Source of the DNA: Amblyornis subalaris
Taxonomy: Eukaryota > Chordata > Aves > Passeriformes > Ptilonorhynchidae
Assembly (NCBI GenBank): GCA_018881555.1
Contig: JACAXG010000028.1
Span: 1,398,006-1,462,005, forward strand
Direction of reading: 5' to 3'
Length of the DNA: 64,000 nt
How positions within the stretch are numbered: the stretch's first letter is position 1; every line of letters begins with the position of its first letter. Of the stretch, positions 12,758-24,670 are shown one piece after another. The notes under the pieces are model-generated. The model did no database searches and was not told where the DNA came from. It saw only the letters and a program-made list of their open reading frames with translations. Position numbers and translations under genes: made by a program.

Positions 12758-13427
12758 GCTCCTGCTGCCAACAAAGCACCTATTCTTCAGTTACAGGTGT
12801 CTGTGAGCCTGCTGAAGTCACTGAAGGCACTGCAGTCACTCTGCCTCAGAGCCACTCAATCTGTGCCTGGAATGGGCAGCACAGGGGGTGGTGACACCCC
12901 CTAGCAATTACCAGGAAGCAGCAGTAAAACCCACGCTGGAGAAAATGCAAGGCTGTGTTTGCCTTTCTCAGAGCTGTTTGATGTTCTGCTCTCACCTTGG
13001 CACCCGCTAAACAACAGCTNGGAACGAGCAGCTCACAGTGGGGCTTGGGGAAGGAAGAAGAAATGGGGCTGGACATGCTCCCTGGCCCCCTGAGCCCTGC
13101 AAAATTCATGGCACAGGGATCCCCAGAGCTGGCTTGGGCAAGGACAGAGTCCCAGCTGAAACAGAGCCCCTGAGCAAAGCAGGGGTGACCTCAAGGAGAG
13201 GTAGCTCCAAGAGGGGACACACAAGGAGAAATTATCCTGAAGAGGGATGATCCCAAGGAAGCTTCACACAACTCTTTTCCCAGCACTGTGACCCCAGGTT
13301 CCTGCAGGTTGGTCATTTATGGATGGGGACAACTAATAATATTCTTGGAGCCTTCTTCATTTGGGGATCTAAACACTACTGAATATTCAGTAGTTTATTT
13401 AAAGTTTTAAATAGAGCAACAGGAATA

Positions 13428-13597
13428 GGTTGCCCAGAGGGATCTTGGTTGCCCCATCCCTGGAAGTGTCCAAGGCCAGGTTGGACGGGGCTTGGAGCAA
13501 CCTGGGATAGTGGAAGGTGTCCCTGCCCATGGCAGGGAGTGGCACTGGATGGACTTTAAGGTCCTTCTAACCCAAACCATTCCATGATTCTATGATA
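13428..13597 (+). repeat. CR1 LINE 3' end
   Basis: Contains 'gaagtgtccaaggccagg' and ends 'ccatgattctatgat', the CR1 terminal octamer repeats. Confidence 0.9.
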
Positions 13598-16500
13598 TTT
13601 TGGAGGGGGAAAATTTACTCTATGCCTCTCAGGATCCTTACCAAGTTTTGTGTGATGGTTTTGTAGGTAGTTCCAGCTGAATGTAACTGTTTCCCTCTGC
13701 AGGGGAATACCGCAGGAAGCTGCCTTGTGTTTGCACGTAAGAGTGTGAGCCTAAAGTCCAACCAGTGACGAGCCAGCACCAGGAATTACTCACAGAGTGA
13801 GCAATTACAGCCAACTAGGAAATAGCAGCAAAAAAAAAAAGATGTTTATTTCCAGGTAAGTGAATCACATTGATTGTTTCTGCCTGTGTACAACAAATAC
13901 CTCACCTGCAAAATTTCCCAAAAGTATGAATTTATCCTCCAGATATCAGGAAGGAGCCTGCAGCCTCCCTGCCAGGGAATGGGTGGGATGCTGATCCTGG
14001 TTCAGATCCACCCAGAACTGTCGAAATGTGTTCAGAACAGTCTGAGGTGTAAGACTGAGCACAGGGCTCTGCCTTGCTCAGAGCTGGGCAGCTACACCCA
14101 GACACTGCAGTGTTTAAATTTTAAAGTTGGTGCCATTTTTATGTGTGGATCCTCTTGCTGATTAAAATGAGAATCCAGGAGTAGTGGTGTATACTTTGGC
14201 AGTGGCAGGGGTAGGGAGAAAACCAAATTATTTCTGCAGGTTGATCCAGCCAGTCCTGCTTGTGTCATGCTCTCCTGTCTCCTCCTTCCCACATCCACTC
14301 CAAGCATCCCTGGATTCAGTTAATGCATTCTGAGTGTAAACACAGCAAAAATGGGAGGGTTCTTTTGTGCTCTTGAAAAACTGAAGCACAAAATCAAGGG
14401 CTTTGCAAAGGGAGATCNACCCCTGATTTGGGGTGATTCCTTTTTCCACAAGAAGGTCAAAGGAAGTCAGCAGGAAGTCTCCTTCAGTGGAAGAGCTTTT
14501 CCTCATGTAACAGTTGCTATGACAATGTGTTGACTCGTTAAGAATTAAACATTAATGAAAGAACAATTCCTTCCACATTACTCTTCTCCCACCAGGCTTT
14601 TGAGTGAAGATTGAATGTTGTTTTCCCTGTTTTCTGAAGGGGGCAAGGAACCCAGAGCCGTTGTCTTTGCTCTGAAATACAGGTGAACTTTTACCTAGAG
14701 CTCCTGGTGCTGCTGGAATCCCCAGGAGAGATAAGGCACTTTGCATACTCTGCTCCTCCATGGCCGTGGGGAATGAGGAAGGAGAAAGAGTGGGATGAGC
14801 ATTTCTCTGACTAATCTGGAAGGAACACAACGGTCTTGTCTCTGATCACTTTACTATATTTAGCACGAAGTAAGAACAGATTTTACCCAAGTGAAAACAC
14901 CATTTCTGCATGTTCACTGGCTTGCTGAGCTTCCCGTTGGTTGTACCGGTGTTGGTGGATTTCCCCCAATGGAATTGGGAATATATAGGGCAGGCTGTGC
15001 ACTGCAGAGTCTCAAATCCCTTTGGAAGCTCAACCCTGCCTTCCTTCTCCCTTCGTATCCCGTTCCTGTGTCCCAGCACGTCCAGGCTCTGTGCTGGCCC
15101 CGTACCACACACTCTTCAANCACTGCTTTTTTCTGTAGAGAATGATTCAGGAAACCTCTTGCAGCAGCTTAAGTTACATTCTCACCCTTTTTGGAAGATT
15201 CCCTCTTGAATCACACTTTTGTCCTCTGCATAACCTCAGAAAAATGTGTCACTTTTATAAGAGAACTATGAAATGATTGCAGCAAGGGCTTGGTAAACAG
15301 GAGCCTGTTCCCTGTGCCCCAGGCAGCGAGCGAACCTCCTGTGACAGGCAGAGCTCTCCCTGGGCTGGGTGGGGGCATCCCAAGGGATTTTCACAGCAAA
15401 TGACCCTTGTGGAGTGAGGTTTGAGNGAGTCTGATGCACTGCTGTGATTTTCTATCAGCTTTATCCTGAAATGAAGCTGCCTGTGAGGAGTGCGGGACCC
15501 CTGCACTGAAGAGGGGTGTGCATCTCCGGAAGCTCCTGCGATGGAGTGGGAAACGACTGAGCTGCTGTCTGGGCTCAAAGGCTGCTGAATTGAGTCTGCT
15601 GGCCACAGAAAAATGCTTTAGTGCCTGCAGCAGCTGCTGAAATTNGGATGAAATTAAATACTTTCTTCTGGATTAGTTACTGCAAAATCTCTCATCCCGG
15701 CCTGTGTGAAAGTTCAACCGCCTCCTTTGTTCATGGGGTGAAGGAGACTTTTGTCAACTGCAGTGTCTGGGTTTTCATTATTCTTTTTAAATAAGGGTCT
15801 GTTTCTCTACTTATTAAAAGTCTAAAACCTCTTTGTACTTTTAAAATCGGCTTTTAGCATCTGGGCTTTTCATTAAAGGTGCTGATAGGTCATGTGTCAT
15901 CGCAGGTGACCTTCAAGAACAGTAAAGGGCAGGTTTTGATCCTGAAGGTGAGCAAGGGAAAGATGAAGCTTTTCTCCCAGCTTTGTTCCAGGCCCCGCCT
16001 TGGCTGTGCCCACAGCTCCTTTCCATATCTCTTCCACGCAGCCACAGTGTCCTGAGGGTGCTTTGAGGACCTTTCCTCTCTTTGCCCTTCCTGTGCTGGG
16101 CGCAGAAAGAGAAATCCCTGATGGGGAGTCCCACACATCATCAGCTGTGAGGGGCATGGGTCACTCACCAGCCCAGACACGACTTCTGTGCGTGGGAAAG
16201 GATGTTCTTAACACAGCTCCTCCTCTCCAAGCGTTTGGGATGAGGCCATTGCTTGTTAGACTTGGAAAATGGCTCTGGAGGAGCTGGTAAGGAGCTGCCT
16301 TTGGCTGCTCCNGAGCATCTCTGCACTCAGACTCTGCTTCTACTGAAGAAGAGTCACTACTTTTCCTCATCCACACTGAAATGAACAGAAAACCAGAGCC
16401 TCAGTGTTCAGTTGTCGTGGAAGGGAAGCTGATCTTTTAATGGAAACAATCAATAGGATTGATGCCTGGTGGCTGTGGGCCTTTCAACAGGTCACTGAGT

Positions 16501-19500
16501 GACGTCCCTTGTCTGCCCAGCCGTGGGCAATCTGGGGCAGGCAGTCTGCTGTGCCTCCCTGTGACAGTACCTCAGTCACCTGCCCTGCCACAAGCGTGTT
16601 TCTGTCCCCAAAGCAGCTGTTNGTGGCCGGAGTGATGCTCCTCCAGCAGCAGAGCTCCACCTTGGTGGGGTGCAGGAGGCTCTCTTGGAGCAGACTGCAA
16701 AATTATGGGAGTTATTATGGAGAAAATCCCGTGTTCCCTGCATCTCGGCAAAGCCGGGCAGTGCGCTGCTACATATTGCCTGTTAATTTATGACTGCTCT
16801 GGTACCTTGTAAAATGATTAAAGGAAAATTATCTGCTGCCCTCAAAGCTGTGTAAATAAACATCAGTGATGAAACAGCACCATCCAGCAATTCTCGGTGA
16901 GTCTCACTTTTTCTGGGCAGACCCCTCCCACCCTGCCATTAATAGTTAATTACCCATGAGGAGGTACTGATTTGTGGCAGGGTGACATGGAAGGAGTAGG
17001 AGACACAAAGTAAACTCNATATAATGTCAGAAAAACAATCTTTGCCTTGCTTTTTAATAAGTGAGTTCAAACGTATCCAGCAGAGAAGAGGGATTAATGG
17101 CCTGTTTGATGAGTTATCCCTCCTTGCCGACAGGGACAGCCCTGGCATGGCCGGGCATTGAGGAGAGCTTTGAGGAGAACTGTGCTCATCCAAGGGCCGT
17201 GTGGCCCAGACGTCCTTGCGGTTTCGCAGCTGGTGTCACTCCAGATGTGACGTGACTCATGAGCTCGTTCTGGGCAGTTCCGTGACATCACGCTGACAGT
17301 GCCAGCACCGATACTGCTGTGCCAGCTGCAGAGCCGAACTGAGCCCAGCTCACTCCAGAGGAGTTGGTGTCTCTGAGTAGTGCCAGGTTCTCCTCCCTCC
17401 CTGCACCTCAGTTCTGCCTCGCAGAAGAACTTTACTTCCTCAAAACATTTTCTCAAGAACTAATTATTGAGTTTTGAGTAGNCTTCCTCATATTTGGTTT
17501 TATACTACACCCCTGTCACCAGCAATCTCCAATCAATCCAATCTTTTCCAGAAGATTGGCTCTCCAAACNGCATGGCTGGTTCTTCTGCCTCAGGTGACT
17601 TGCAGCCCCCTGTGTAGCTTCACCTTCCTGTTGTAACATTCCATTAGATGTTTTCCACACCCTCCTTTCTGCTAGAATTCCCTGAGAATGGTGACAGACT
17701 NAGGCTGTTTCCTACTCTCCTGGTTTTCATGGCATCCACAGATCAAGGTGCTCTCTGAACCTCCCCAGCTGTCTCCTCCTCCTGCAGCTCCTCCAAGGCT
17801 TTCCTTGTNTTTGGCTTTTCCCAGTCAAGATAAGTATGTTTAAACCTTTATGCTCTTGGAAATACGTTGTGGTTTGTGTTTGATCTGAAACAGGAAACCA
17901 ATCCAAGGTGCTTCATTGGGAGTCTTGGCCAGATATTTCTGAGAACCACTCAACAGAGCCATGTGGGGGCGAGCTTGGCCCCGGCTTGGCTGCCAAGGAG
18001 AGGCTCAGGAGCGCAGGTTTGAGGACACGGAGTCAGCAAAGGGTTTTGGCACCTTGGTGGTTGGGAGTTTTTAAATAAATTTGCTGGATGAAGTGATTTC
18101 TTCTCTCTCCATAAAACCCTCACCCTTTGAGCTGTGGAGATTTACCAGCACGTGCTTTGACTGGAGCCTTTGTGAACAGAGGGATGGAGGGTTTGATTCC
18201 AAGGCTGTGGAGAGCAGGGAGCTGCTTCGCATCCCTTTTCCACAGGGCAGCTCCTGTGTGGCTTCCTGAGCCAGGAAATGCCCTGGAGATGCTGTTGAAA
18301 GGGTTTTCCCACCAAAATCCACACTGAACCAAAGTGCTCTCTGGNTAACTTTCCCTTTCTGATGGAGGACAGATATCCAGCAGCAATAAATCCAACTGCA
18401 ATAAACCCAGTTTCCTTTGTCCCCAGAAACTGCCCTCCTGCTCTGCAGGAGCAGCCTCGTGTGCTCATGGAACACAAACCCAGGCCCTCCTGAGTGTATT
18501 TTCTGGCCATCCAGAAGGAATCTGGCTTGGCTCCCTGTTCCAGTTCTGGGAGGTTTTTTCGGTAGATGAAAAATCACCTGCAGCCATTGCTGAGGGTTTG
18601 AGCCACCAGGTGTGACTGGGAAATGAAAGGGAGGCACGGCTGAGCCTCTCAGTTTGGGTTCCAATAATGATAATGATAAAGATAATTGTAGTGATAATGG
18701 TTCAATTGCGGCTTTCTCAAAGAAGAGGGGAGGGAGCACGGAGAAGGCGGTTTGATCACACAGTGCCCATCAGCCAAGCCATAACCTGAGGTTCAGGGAG
18801 AGGACAGGCTGTCCAAGGCTGGAATTACCTGTCCTGCTGTGCTTTTGGGCACTGGAGCTGCTCCTTGGGAGGGTCTGGACACCTGGCTGGATGCAGGACA
18901 GAGCACAGGGCGCTCAGAGCTGAATCTCCATCACATATTTACACCTGAGGAGCTTTCAGTCTTTTGGTTACACTCTGTTGATGTATCTGTTCATAACGTT
19001 GGCATCACTGTGGAAATAATGATAAAACTATCAGAAATCTATTTAAAGTAACTCAGCAGGTGGGACAAAGCAGGGGAAAAAAAAGATTTGTAACAAATAT
19101 TAGTCACATTAAGTGGTGCCTGATCTGTGCTTCAACACAACTTCTGTTCTAAATCAATTTTTGGGACTGGTGTGAGCTCAGCCCGAGCTGCAGGTAACTG
19201 TTTGTGCAGTACAGCCGTAAAAACGTCACATGTGTCCCCGGAAATACCTCGGGGCAGGTGCTGCTGCCCCAGTGACCTCCTCTAACCCGGGGCTGGCAAA
19301 CAGCCCCGGCCCGGCTCCCTTCCCTCCCTTCCCGGCACTGTTTAGCAAGGATGTAATAAAAGCAGTTTCTCCTCCCCGGCTCCCTGAACTATGGCCCGCC
19401 TGCACCCGGCATGCCGAAAGCCGGGGGAAAGGTAAAAGGCACGCGGTAGTTTGCCAAATTACGGAATTTCTGCTCAGTGGCTGGGCGGAGGAGGAAGCTC

Positions 19501-19532
19501 GGGAACGCTTCTGCCCTGCCTCCTGCTCCAGG

Positions 19533-19539
19533 ATATTTA
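19533..19539 (+). promoter_or_regulatory. NOXO1: TATA-like element before NOXO1
   Basis: TATTTAA in a GC-rich context about 450 bp before the NOXO1 ATG. If used, transcription would start near 19565 and the 43-bp minisatellite would lie in the 5' UTR. This is an inference from position only. Confidence 0.3.
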
Positions 19540-19569
19540 ACCTCGGGAGCCGGGGCTGGAGCCGCATCT

Positions 19570-19957
19570 CTGCTCCCTCCGGTTCACATCCCTCCAGGAC
19601 ACATCCCTGGAGCTCCCATCCCTCCAGGACATCATTCCCGCTCTCATCCCTCTAGCCCCCATCCCTCCAGGACATCATTCCCGCTCTCATCCCTCTAGCC
19701 CCCATCCCTCCAGGACATCATTCCCGCTCGCATCCCTCCAGCCCCCATCCCTCCAGGACATCGTTCCCGCTCGCATCCCTCCAGCCCCCATCCCTCCAGG
19801 ACATCNTTCCCGCTCGCATCCCTCCAGCCCCCATCCCTCCAGGACATCNTTCCCGCTCGCATCCCTCCAGCCCCCATCCCTCCAGGACATCNTTCCCGCT
19901 CGCATCCCTCCAGCCCCCATCCCTCCAGGACATCATTCCCGCTCGCATCCCTCCAGC
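19570..19957 (+). repeat. 43-bp minisatellite before the NOXO1 start
   Basis: The unit reads 'catccctccagcccccatcc' followed by 'ctccaggacatcattcccgctcg'. About eight copies run to 32 bases before the ATG. Unresolved bases at 19806, 19849 and 19892 fall at the same unit position exactly 43 bp apart. Confidence 0.9.
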
Positions 19958-19988
19958 CGCCTGCGGAGGAGGAGCAGCCGTGGGGAAG

Positions 19989-22900
19989 ATGAGCTGCAGC
20001 AGGTACCCCGTGGATGTGAAGGCTGTCGGCTTCATGCAATGCAGAAAGCAGAAGGTACTTTGATTTTTACTGGTTTTTTTGGCTTTTTTTTCCAACTTAA
20101 ATACAGTTTACAAATCGGGAGACTAGAGGGTTTTGAGTTGTTCTTCCAGGGATGTGTTTGCTCATTCCCCACAGCGCTGGGATTGGAGCCTTGGGATCTG
20201 GGACAAGGGGATTTTTTCTTAATGGGTTTAATATCTTGGATTTTGCTCTCTTTCTGTCACAGCACCATAAAATTCTCTTGGTTTCAACAATGATCATCTG
20301 TTTGGGGATCTGAAATTAAGGAAATATTTTTATGGTTTTAATGTTTAATTTAGTTTTTTAATGTGACACACACAGCCTAAAGCCAGAACTAAACCACAGC
20401 AAATAGTGATTGCCTGAAAGCATCCAAAATTGAGCATTGTGATTAAATTGCATTTCTTTTCCCTTTTCTTTTCCCAGAACTACATGATGTTTGTGTCTTG
20501 GTCAGATCAGAACAACATTCTCATCTACAGGACATTTGAAGACTTTAAGAAATTCCATGTAAGTGAATTTTCAGTTCCTGAAATTTCGAGATTCTCGTTG
20601 TGGGGAGGGNGAAGGAGTCCAGCCGTGTGTCAGGGCTGTGAGGAATCACTGTTCTCTCCTTTCCTTTGCTTTTAGAAAGAGCTGAAGAGAAAATTCCCCA
20701 CTGAGAGTGGGTCTCTGAGGAGTTTACCCAGGTTTAAAGGTAAGGACAAATCCCTGATGGACCAGCAAACACGAGAGTGGTTGGGGACAGTCATAATCCG
20801 TGACAGAGACTGAAGTTTCCAAGTCTGACCTTCCTCTGGAACAGATTAAGAGCTCACTCCTGCTCCTGCCACGGCACCACTGGGTTACATCAGTGGTGAC
20901 ATTCAGGTCTAGTACAGACTCAAAATAACCCAGAAAGGCTTTTTTAATAGAAAATTGCACTTGGTAAATTAATGATACACTTCAAATATTGGCCCAGAGC
21001 TTCTTGAAACATTTACATGGGAAAGAAAGATAAATTTTAGATGTTAAAAAATTGTATCAGGAGTTATTAAAAATGACAGGGAGGCAGGGACAGTGACTTT
21101 GTCCAGGAAGGGTGGTGGGCGAGGGCACCTCTGTGTTCAGGCANAAGATGCTGCTCCCAGGGATCCAGATCCATTGCTGTCCTATCCCAACTGTGCCCGT
21201 GTTATTTTTAAGGTATAACAATGCAGCACAGGAAGGGTGGGAAGCTGAACAGGTGCCTGGAGATCCTGAAACTGCTGGAAACGTATTCCCAGGAGCTGCT
21301 GAAAACGGATGCAAAAATCTCCCAGGGTGAAGAGGTGAATCAGTTTTTCAAGGCACAGACCCAAGACCTCGATCCCTCCTTCCCTGAAAACAGGTGTGAA
21401 ATCCAAGTTGTATATTTTTTTTTTGTTCATGAAACAGAAATATTGTGGGATATGAGTAGGAGGGAGACATCAGTTACACACCAGGGCAGTTCCGCTGGGT
21501 GCTTTAATCGAGCTTTGTGTCGTTTCTGATGCCTAAAGCTTTTCTTAGACTACTGCAGCAATGATTTTACCAAAATCAACACTAAATTCAGCCTTCCACT
21601 TGAATTTCTGACACGAAACTTTCCTTTTCAGTGTTGTGATCATGCCATCAGTATTCAGAAAGGAGAAGAACCCCCAGCCCCTCTCCATCACCCTCCCTCA
21701 GGCGTCGCAGAGCTACCGCTGCATCGAGGCCTTTGACACCAAAGACACCAAGAACAAGCCTTTCACAGTGGCTCAGAAGGAAATTGTGGAAGTGTTAATC
21801 AAGGACATGAGTGGTAGGTTTGGGAGGATTCAGCGTCAGGGGTGGGTGAGCAGATGGATTCGTAGCTCAGCAAACGCTGAGGTAGCATCANGGGTGCAGG
21901 TGTTTGCACTTGGGTGCTTACCTGGGGGGACAGTGGGTGTCCCTCCTGTCTCTTGTGTCCCCTACCCAGGGATTATTGTCNTCTCTCGACTTGCAGGCTG
22001 TTAAAAACTGGGCTTTTTTGCTGTTTGTAGGCTGGTGGCTGGTGGAAAATGCAGACAAGCAGATAGCCTGGTTCCCAGCCTCATACCTGGAAGAGCTTGA
22101 TGTCCATGAGGACATCCAGAATGCCTTCAGCTCAGATGAGGAGGGTAAGTCTGCTCCTCAGCACCCTTTTTGCAAAAAACTTCNTTATTTCCAACCTAAA
22201 TCAACGAGATTGGGGTCCCTGAGCAAACCAATCACTCTCGNGGACAGTTGCCCCACAGCTGAGCTGGTTTCTCACGGGGATTGGGGCATTTTCTCCACAA
22301 GGCACGTCCAACCTCTCCCTCTCTCCACAGGCAGCCTGTACTTTGTGGTGCAGGCCTACGAGGCTCAGAAGGCAGACGAGCTCTCTCTGAACCACGGGGT
22401 GGTGGTGGAGGTGCTCAGGAGATCCCACAACGGCTGGTGGCTGATCCGGTGAGGAGGCTTTCCCAAAGGCCTGGCTCCCTGAGGGAGCTGCTTGCCTGCT
22501 GCAGGTGCTGCTTGCCTGCTCCTCCTCGTGTGGGATGCACAGGAACCCCCCTGAGCTGGGTGTCCTTGGCTGGGGGTGGTTTCCCTGTGCTCACGCCCCG
22601 TGTACAGACAGAGTTGAGCCTTCACCTGCTTGCCCACGTGCTCTGCTCCCTCTCCTTGGCCCGAGCTAGTGGAAGGATCTTCTCAATGTTCTTTCCATCC
22701 CTGCCCTCAGGTACAACGGCTGCACTGGCTACATGCCCTCCCTGTGCCTCCGGCCCTACAAGAACCCTCACCACAAGCTCCAGACCATCATGAGCTGCGG
22801 GCTCAACGCCTCCACCCCGAACCTCTGCTCCCCCCAGCCCCGGGGGGAGGCTGTGCCACAGCCCAGGGTGCAGCCCGGCCCTTCCCTTGATCCCAGCGAA

Positions 22901-23311
22901 GAGGACGGGAGCTCTCAGAGCAGCAGATCCAGGTCTCTGCCCAGGGCCAGCTCCACGCCGGAGCTGGATTTGGACAGCTCATCCCTGAGCTCGGGGAGCA
23001 GCAGTGAGCAGGACGCCCGGCTGGCCTGGAAACCGGGCTTGTCCCGCTCCCTGCCCGAAGTGGAGCAGGCCAGGAGCTCCCCTGTCCCCGGCCACAGCAA
23101 GTCCCCGCAGCTCAGCGCCAGGGACAGGAACGATTCTGGCTTTGTGGAGTCGCCCGCAGCCGAGCTCGGCTCCTCCCTCGCCGACCCCGAGGCGGGCGCG
23201 GGGGTCCCCAAGGTGCCGGCGCGTCCCTCGGCCCGCGAGATCCTGCAGAGGTGCAGCACGGTCACCAAGCGGGCGCTGCAGCGACCCGGGCCCTGCCCCA
23301 GCCCGCACTAG
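19989..23311 (+). CDS. NOXO1: NADPH oxidase organizer 1
   Basis: NOXO1 is a membrane-targeted scaffold that joins p22phox and NOXA1 to activate NOX1 and NOX3. Eight coding exons, 19989-20054, 20478-20558, 20676-20739, 21213-21393, 21632-21813, 22031-22144, 22331-22448 and 22711-23311, close in phase to 468 aa (human about 370). A PX domain covers residues 1 to about 127, with the lipid-binding arginine in [11 protein letters not shown]. Tandem SH3 domains lie at about 157-214 ([20 protein letters not shown]) and 232-287 ([16 protein letters not shown]). The C-terminal tail has a proline motif (VPARPS) and [10 protein letters not shown], matching the human NOXA1-binding and phosphorylated segment. 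The tail between about 300 and 445 is Ser-rich and longer than in mammals. NOXO1 converges with TBL3. Confidence 0.96.
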
Positions 23312-24244
23312 GGTCCCCGCGGAGGGGACGCGGGCCAGCCCCGCCACCCCGCTCGCCGGAGTCCCCTGGGAGCCGTGGGGCTGTCCCTTCCCAAGGACAC
23401 CGTTAGATCCCGATGAACGCACGCATCCATCACCTTGGGCAACGCCAATTCCTGCTGCAGCTGCCTCAGGGATCAGGGAGTTACCGGGAGAGGATTTAGT
23501 GGTGTCACTTGGTGCGGATCCTGAGTTAGAGGTCACTTGGAATTCAGTGAGGTGTCCCTCAGCAGGTGTTTATCCTGCAGTGTGTGTTTCACAGTCATGG
23601 TTGTGTTATTCCCCACACCAGGATGAGCTGGCATAGCCATGGCCACCCTGGAGGGCACAGGAATGTCACCAGAGTGACGTGGGGTCACCCACGGCACCCA
23701 GAACACCTCCTGGCAGTGGGGAGGGATGGGATGATGCACCTGTGTGATGTCATTTACCCNAATCCCCTATTTTATATATATATTTTTTTAACTCTTTGGC
23801 TTTTGGTGTTGGTTTGGGGTTTTTTTTCACAGATTAGTTGAGAGGCCATGGAATATAGGGAATGGCTGGATCTGCTGAATGGTTGTGAGAACAAAAACCC
23901 TGTTGGGGAGGAACCTCATCTCTGTTCCCTTTAGCCATGTCTGTGCAGGCAAGGGAACGCAACCAGAGGTGTCACAGCTCATGGCCCACCTGGGCATGGG
24001 GACAGAGGTCACTGTTAGGGACAAAACATTCCTCTTTCCAGGGGTAGTTACTGAAACTCACAGCAACTCCCATCCTAAACTCATCTGCTAGAACTGAGTT
24101 AGAAAAAGAGTTATAGGAAAAGTAAGACTTTTCTCTACCTTTATGGTTGTAATTGTAGTTATTCTCCAGGGATCTGTTAATATTTTTATAAACAACTTGT
24201 GAGGTGTTTGTGTTGTTCTGAATTTTATGCATTTTTGTCACTGA
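23312..24244 (+). other. NOXO1: NOXO1 3' untranslated region
   Basis: About 930 bp from the stop to the AATAAA. It is T-rich from 23760 on. No coding sequence or repeat family was recognised. Confidence 0.7.
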
Positions 24245-24250
24245 AATAAA
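24245..24250 (+). terminator. NOXO1: NOXO1 polyadenylation signal
   Basis: AATAAA at the end of an AT-rich 3' UTR, followed by a GT/T-rich stretch. Confidence 0.75.
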
Positions 24251-24598
24251 ATACACGTAAATATTTCCAAGGCCTGCTTGTGTTTTATACTTTAAAAATT
24301 TGCTGCTTGGGGAACTTAAATTGTGCTTCTCTCCCTCCCAGGTGCTAAAGTTGGAGTGGGCACAGGTGAGACCCCTGCCTTGGTCCAGGCTGCTTTGCCC
24401 AAGCTCCATGAATTCTTTAAATCCCAGAAAAGCCCAACTGCTTTTTGGGATTCTGCCTTTCTTCCAACCAATGTCGTTTGAGAGTCTGAAAATTCAGGGT
24501 GTGAAAACACAAACCACAGCTTGGCCAAAGAAATGACCTTTTCCTTTCATTCAGCCCTGAGGAGAGTGGGTGCTGGACTTGGTTTAGAAATTAAAACA

Positions 24599-24604
24599 TT
24601 TATT
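24599..24604 (-). terminator. TBL3: TBL3 polyadenylation signal
   Basis: AATAAA on the minus strand 67 bases after the TBL3 stop. The 3' ends of NOXO1 and TBL3 are about 350 bp apart. Confidence 0.85.
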
Positions 24605-24670
24605 ATAAAATACAGGAACTAAAAATCCAGCTGCCATCCTGGTGGGAAGAGTAACTGGGGGGAGGGGGGA

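Larger units (their letters stand above)
10286..19560. other. GFER-NOXO1 intergenic block
   Basis: About 9 kb between divergent genes. I recognise no protein family in any open frame here. The longest frame (18071-18739, minus, 222 codons) has no family resemblance and no splice partners. The block holds three CR1 pieces and one (ATAA/CAAA) microsatellite, and otherwise looks like unique AT-richer spacer. Confidence 0.6.

Noticed and set aside
18071..18739. 222-codon minus-strand open frame in the GFER-NOXO1 spacer
   Set aside because: No family resemblance, an unresolved base inside, a polypyrimidine-driven Leu/Ser run at the start, and no promoter or splice context.
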